DNA from: Chitinophagaceae bacterium
GTDB lineage: Bacteria; Bacteroidota; Bacteroidia; Chitinophagales; Chitinophagaceae
Direction: 5' to 3'
DNA length: 8,621 nt
Assembly (NCBI GenBank): GCA_025455665.1
Contig: JALOMC010000110.1
Span: forward strand, 1 to 8,621
The notes under the pieces: generated by a model
What the model saw: only the letters and a program-made list of their open reading frames with translations
Databases searched by the model: none
Told to the model about the DNA's origin: nothing
Part shown: one piece after another, positions 6,222-8,621 of the stretch
Numbering within the stretch: the stretch's first letter is position 1
Layout: every line of letters starts with the position of its first letter
Position numbers and translations under genes: made by a program

Positions 6222-7520
6222 ATGAAACAGCGTTTTTTGCAATTGACTGCCCTGGCACTGCTGGCACTTGGCCTGTCCAGCTGTTCGAAGGGAGGCAAAT
6301 CGAAGGGCCCGATCAGTGATGGTCAGGTGCGTGGTGTGGCGCCTTCTGCCAAGCCCGGCCTGCAGCGCCCCGTGGGCATGGTATTTGTACCGCCCGGCAC
6401 CTTTCACATGGGCCCTAGCGATGAAGATGTAACCTATGCTCTGTCGGCCCGCAACAAGCAGGTATCGATACAGGGCTTTTGGATGGACGCTACTGAAATC
6501 ACCAATAACCAGTACCGCCAGTTCGTGTTTTGGGTGCGAGATTCTATTGCCGCCAAAACATTGGGCTACGTGAAAAACGTAGATGGCATTGACTATGTGG
6601 ATTGGGCCAAAGCCAAAACCATCAAGTGGGGCGATAAGGCCACCATCGAAAAGCTGGATCCCATCATTTTGCCGCCGCCGGACCGTGTATATGGCCGTAA
6701 AGAGATTGACCCGGAGAAAATGGAATACCAGGTGGAGTATTTTGACCTGAAAGAGGCCGCCAAGCGTGAAAACAAAGGCATGCCCCGCAGCAGCTTTCTG
6801 GTGAAGTACAAAGAGAAAATTTACCCCGATACATTGGTGTGGATGCGAGACTTCTCGTACAGCTACAACGAGCCAATGACCAAAAAATATTTTTCGCACT
6901 TTGCCTTTGGCAACTACCCGGTAGTGGGAGTGAGCTGGAAGCAGGCTACTGCGTTTTGCAACTGGAGAAGTACCTACCTGAACACCTGGCTGGAAAGTAA
7001 GAAGAAGGGTACCGAATCAGATTTTCGCTTGCCTACCGAGGCGCAGTGGGAGTACGCTGCCCGTGGCGGCCGGTCACAGTCACCCTTTCCGTGGGGTGGT
7101 ATGTACCTGCGCAATCGCAAGGGTTGCATACTGGCCAACTTCAAGCCCGGACGCGGTAACTACCCCGAAGACGGCGGATTTTACACGGTGCGTGCCGATG
7201 CCTACTGGCCCAATGATTTTGGCCTGTACTGCATGAGCGGCAACGTAGCCGAGTGGACATCGAGCCTGTTTTACGAGGGCAGCTACAGCTTTCAGCACGA
7301 CTTCAACCCGGATATTCGCTGGAATGCCAAAGACTCAGACCCTCCGCGGATGAAGCGTAAAGTAGTACGTGGCGGCAGCTGGAAAGATGTAGGCTACTTC
7401 CTGCAAGTAAGCTCTCGTGGCTACGAGTATCAGGATACAGCCAAGTCTTACATCGGCTTCCGCACGGTGATCGACCTGCCCGTGTTTGGCCAGGGCGGCA
7501 AGACCCAGAAGCTGAAGTAA
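6222..7520 (+). CDS. gldK: Type IX secretion/gliding lipoprotein GldK (FGE/SUMF1-like fold)
   Basis: The product has 432 residues. The signal peptide ends in the lipobox LSSC with the lipidated cysteine at 21, followed by a polar linker. Residues about 51-417 are a formylglycine-generating-enzyme-like (SUMF1) domain: VGMVFVPPGTFHMGPSDED at its start, then FWMDATEITNNQYRQFV, RLPTEAQWEYAARGG (269-283), GNVAEW (340-345), VVRGGSW (381-387) and GFRTV at its end. The FGE active-site cysteine pair is absent from the segment after RGGSW, as expected for a structural GldK rather than an enzyme. Known GldK/PorK associates with GldN/PorN as a periplasmic ring under the outer membrane that couples the GldLM motor to the Sov translocon. 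The start at ATG 6222 gives a proper lipoprotein signal; no Shine-Dalgarno sequence is present, normal for the phylum. It is first in the gldKLM(N) cluster. Confidence 0.97.
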   Translation: MKQRFLQLTALALLALGLSSCSKGGKSKGPISDGQVRGVAPSAKPGLQRPVGMVFVPPGTFHMGPSDEDVTYALSARNKQVSIQGFWMDATEITNNQYRQFVFWVRDSIAAKTLGYVKNVDGIDYVDWAKAKTIKWGDKATIEKLDPIILPPPDRVYGRKEIDPEKMEYQVEYFDLKEAAKRENKGMPRSSFLVKYKEKIYPDTLVWMRDFSYSYNEPMTKKYFSHFAFGNYPVVGVSWKQATAFCNWRSTYLNTWLESKKKGTESDFRLPTEAQWEYAARGGRSQSPFPWGGMYLRNRKGCILANFKPGRGNYPEDGGFYTVRADAYWPNDFGLYCMSGNVAEWTSSLFYEGSYSFQHDFNPDIRWNAKDSDPPRMKRKVVRGGSWKDVGYFLQVSSRGYEYQDTAKSYIGFRTVIDLPVFGQGGKTQKLK

Positions 7521-7573
7521 GGTTTTCGATCTGCTGTTTTTTTCAAAAGCCCCCGACCTTTTAGGTACCCGGA

Positions 7574-7605
7574 CATCCCCATGGAGATGCCAATGCCCTT
7601 GGTAT
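7574..7605 (+). promoter_or_regulatory. Overlapping inverted repeats in the gldK-gldL gap
   Basis: The 148-bp gap between gldK and gldL holds CATCCCCA/TGGAGATG (7574-7589, one mismatch in 8) and a hairpin ATGCCAA-(5 nt)-TTGGTAT (7587-7605, one G-U pair). They share bases 7587-7589, so the RNA structures would be mutually exclusive. A T7 run at 7537-7543 precedes them. There is no classical terminator, so read-through from gldK to gldL is expected. A role in processing or in setting GldK:GldL stoichiometry is only inference. Confidence 0.3.
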
Positions 7606-7668
7606 GCGCCTGGCCGACCGGAGATGACATTGTTTTTTCTAATCCTGAAATATTAAAATTTCACCGTT

Positions 7669-8430
7669 ATGGCTGGCGTTTCAAGAAGAACCGAAGTAAT
7701 CGTAAACGTGATAGTGTGCGTGGGTGCCGCTATCGTAATCTTTGGTGCCTGGGCTAAAATCCTGCACAAGTCATTTGCCGACATCATGCTGACGATAGGC
7801 TTGCTCACCGAAGCCTTTATATTTATCGTCTACGCCTTTATACCACCCCCGGTTACCAACCCCGATGAGCCAGCCCCCCGCAAGGCAGCGCCGGTAGCTG
7901 GTGGCGATCAGGTGATGAAAAAACTGTCGGACTTTTTGGAAGGTGCCGACCTGACACCCGCTGGTATGGACAAGCTGAAAGCTGGCTTTAGCAAGCTGGG
8001 CGACACTGCCAACAAAATGGCCGATGTAAGCGAAGTGCTGAAGAGCACCGGCGAATTTGCCAGCAGCACCAAGGCGGCCAGCGATGCTATGCTGCAGGTA
8101 CGTGGTGTAATGGGCAAAACAGTAGAAGCAATGGGCGCCTTTAACGACGCCAGCGATACTACCAAGCAGTTTCATGGCCAGGTACAGTCGCTGACTAAAA
8201 ACCTTTCTTCGCTCAACGCGATTTACGAACTGGAACTGCAGGATAGCAATAGCCATCTGAAAGCCATGAACAAGTACTTCGGCAACCTGACTGCCCTGGC
8301 CGACTCCATGGGCGCCAGCATTGACGATGCCAAGAAAACACAAACAGAAATCAACCAACTGGCCGGCAACCTGTCGAAACTGAACAGCGTGTACGGCAAT
8401 ATGTTGAACGCCATGCAAGGTCGCGGCTAA
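7669..8430 (+). CDS. gldL: Gliding/T9SS motor protein GldL
   Basis: The product has 253 residues. Two N-terminal transmembrane helices (about 10-29 and 38-58) are followed by a proline-rich joint and a long, helix-forming cytoplasmic region. The second helix contains a membrane-embedded glutamate, E48 (GLLTEAFIF), matching the conserved acidic residue of GldL needed for proton-driven motion in Flavobacterium johnsoniae; K30 and H33 lie at the end of helix 1. The cytoplasmic part is Ala/Leu/Lys-rich with heptad-like periodicity. It contains an internal repeat: SLTKNLSSLNAIYELEL (174-190) against QLAGNLSKLNSVYGNML (230-246). Known role: GldL forms a pentamer around the GldM dimer helices in the inner membrane and uses proton flow to drive gliding adhesins and T9SS export. 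ATG 7669 gives the canonical MAGVSRRTEVIVN start. The gene lies between gldK and gldM. Confidence 0.97.
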   Translation: MAGVSRRTEVIVNVIVCVGAAIVIFGAWAKILHKSFADIMLTIGLLTEAFIFIVYAFIPPPVTNPDEPAPRKAAPVAGGDQVMKKLSDFLEGADLTPAGMDKLKAGFSKLGDTANKMADVSEVLKSTGEFASSTKAASDAMLQVRGVMGKTVEAMGAFNDASDTTKQFHGQVQSLTKNLSSLNAIYELELQDSNSHLKAMNKYFGNLTALADSMGASIDDAKKTQTEINQLAGNLSKLNSVYGNMLNAMQGRG

Positions 8431-8441
8431 GCCGACGGCGC

Positions 8442-8466
8442 AGCAGCACAGCCCCGCTGTGCTGTT
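8442..8466 (+). terminator. Hairpin between gldL and gldM (possible partial terminator or processing site)
   Basis: CAGCACAG (8444-8451) and CTGTGCTG (8457-8464) are perfect reverse complements with the loop CCCCG, and the stem extends by a G-U and an A-U pair. A T-rich but interrupted tract (TTATTGCTTTGTGTTTTTT) follows. The spacing and interruptions make it weaker than a standard factor-independent terminator, and gldM lies only 98 bp after gldL. Partial termination or mRNA-end stabilisation is more plausible than a full stop. Confidence 0.5.
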
Positions 8467-8528
8467 ATTGCTTTGTGTTTTTTGTAGAAATGATACCAGC
8501 TTGTTTCATGCTTAAATAATTCAATTTT

Positions 8529-8621
8529 ATGGCTTTACCTAAGGAGCCAAGGCAGAAGATGATCAACCTGATGTACCTGGTACTGACGGCGCTTCTGGCC
8601 CTGAACGTGTCGAACGAAATT
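8529..8621 (+). CDS. gldM: Gliding/T9SS motor protein GldM, N-terminal fragment (runs off window)
   Basis: The first 31 codons read MALPKEPRQKMINLMYLV followed by LTALLALNVSNEI, the near-invariant GldM N-terminus. A short cytoplasmic tail with the conserved PRQKM (arginine at 8, equivalent to the functional Arg9 of Flavobacterium johnsoniae GldM) leads into the single transmembrane helix (about 11-27). The full protein is about 510 residues, with four periplasmic domains that reach the GldKN ring; these lie beyond base 8621. The ATG at 8529 has no Shine-Dalgarno sequence but sits in A+T-rich DNA, as is usual in this phylum. Confidence 0.95.
   Translation, partial: MALPKEPRQKMINLMYLVLTALLALNVSNEI

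Overview
The window comes from a member of the Bacteroidota, most likely a Chitinophagaceae-type gliding or secreting bacterium. The evidence is the consecutive gldK, gldL and gldM genes of the type IX secretion/gliding motor, a DUF4271 protein (a family I know only from this phylum), starts without Shine-Dalgarno sequences, and several TAnnTTTG-like -7 promoter elements. The genus cannot be fixed from sequence alone.

Layout. Bases 1-513 hold the 3' half of gpsA (glycerol-3-phosphate dehydrogenase). Bases 514-996 hold a possible 37-residue membrane microprotein and a G+C-rich non-coding stretch with a near-perfect palindrome. Bases 997-2213 (minus strand) are hemW, a radical-SAM heme chaperone. 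Its 3' end is broken by an exact 59-bp tandem duplication at 1116-1174/1175-1233. From 2268 the genes run on the plus strand: an Omp85 (BamA/TamA-like) outer-membrane barrel protein, a DUF4271 six-helix membrane protein, and a uroporphyrinogen-III synthase (hemD). A 405-bp gene-free stretch follows, then gldK (complete), gldL (complete) and the first 31 codons of gldM.

How the genes work together. GldK is an outer-membrane-anchored lipoprotein that forms the periplasmic ring with GldN. GldL and GldM form the proton-driven inner-membrane motor that powers T9SS export and gliding. hemD and hemW both belong to heme metabolism (ring closure and heme delivery), but they are in different transcription units. 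The Omp85 protein and DUF4271 are envelope proteins of unassigned substrate. The gldK-gldL and gldL-gldM gaps contain hairpins that could tune the relative output of the ring and motor subunits.

The most notable observation is the hemW duplication. Removing one copy restores an uninterrupted 385-residue HemW, so this is a recent frameshift by tandem duplication, a potentially reversible on/off element, or an assembly artefact. I found no CRISPR array, transposase, tRNA or rRNA, and no clear undescribed multi-gene system.
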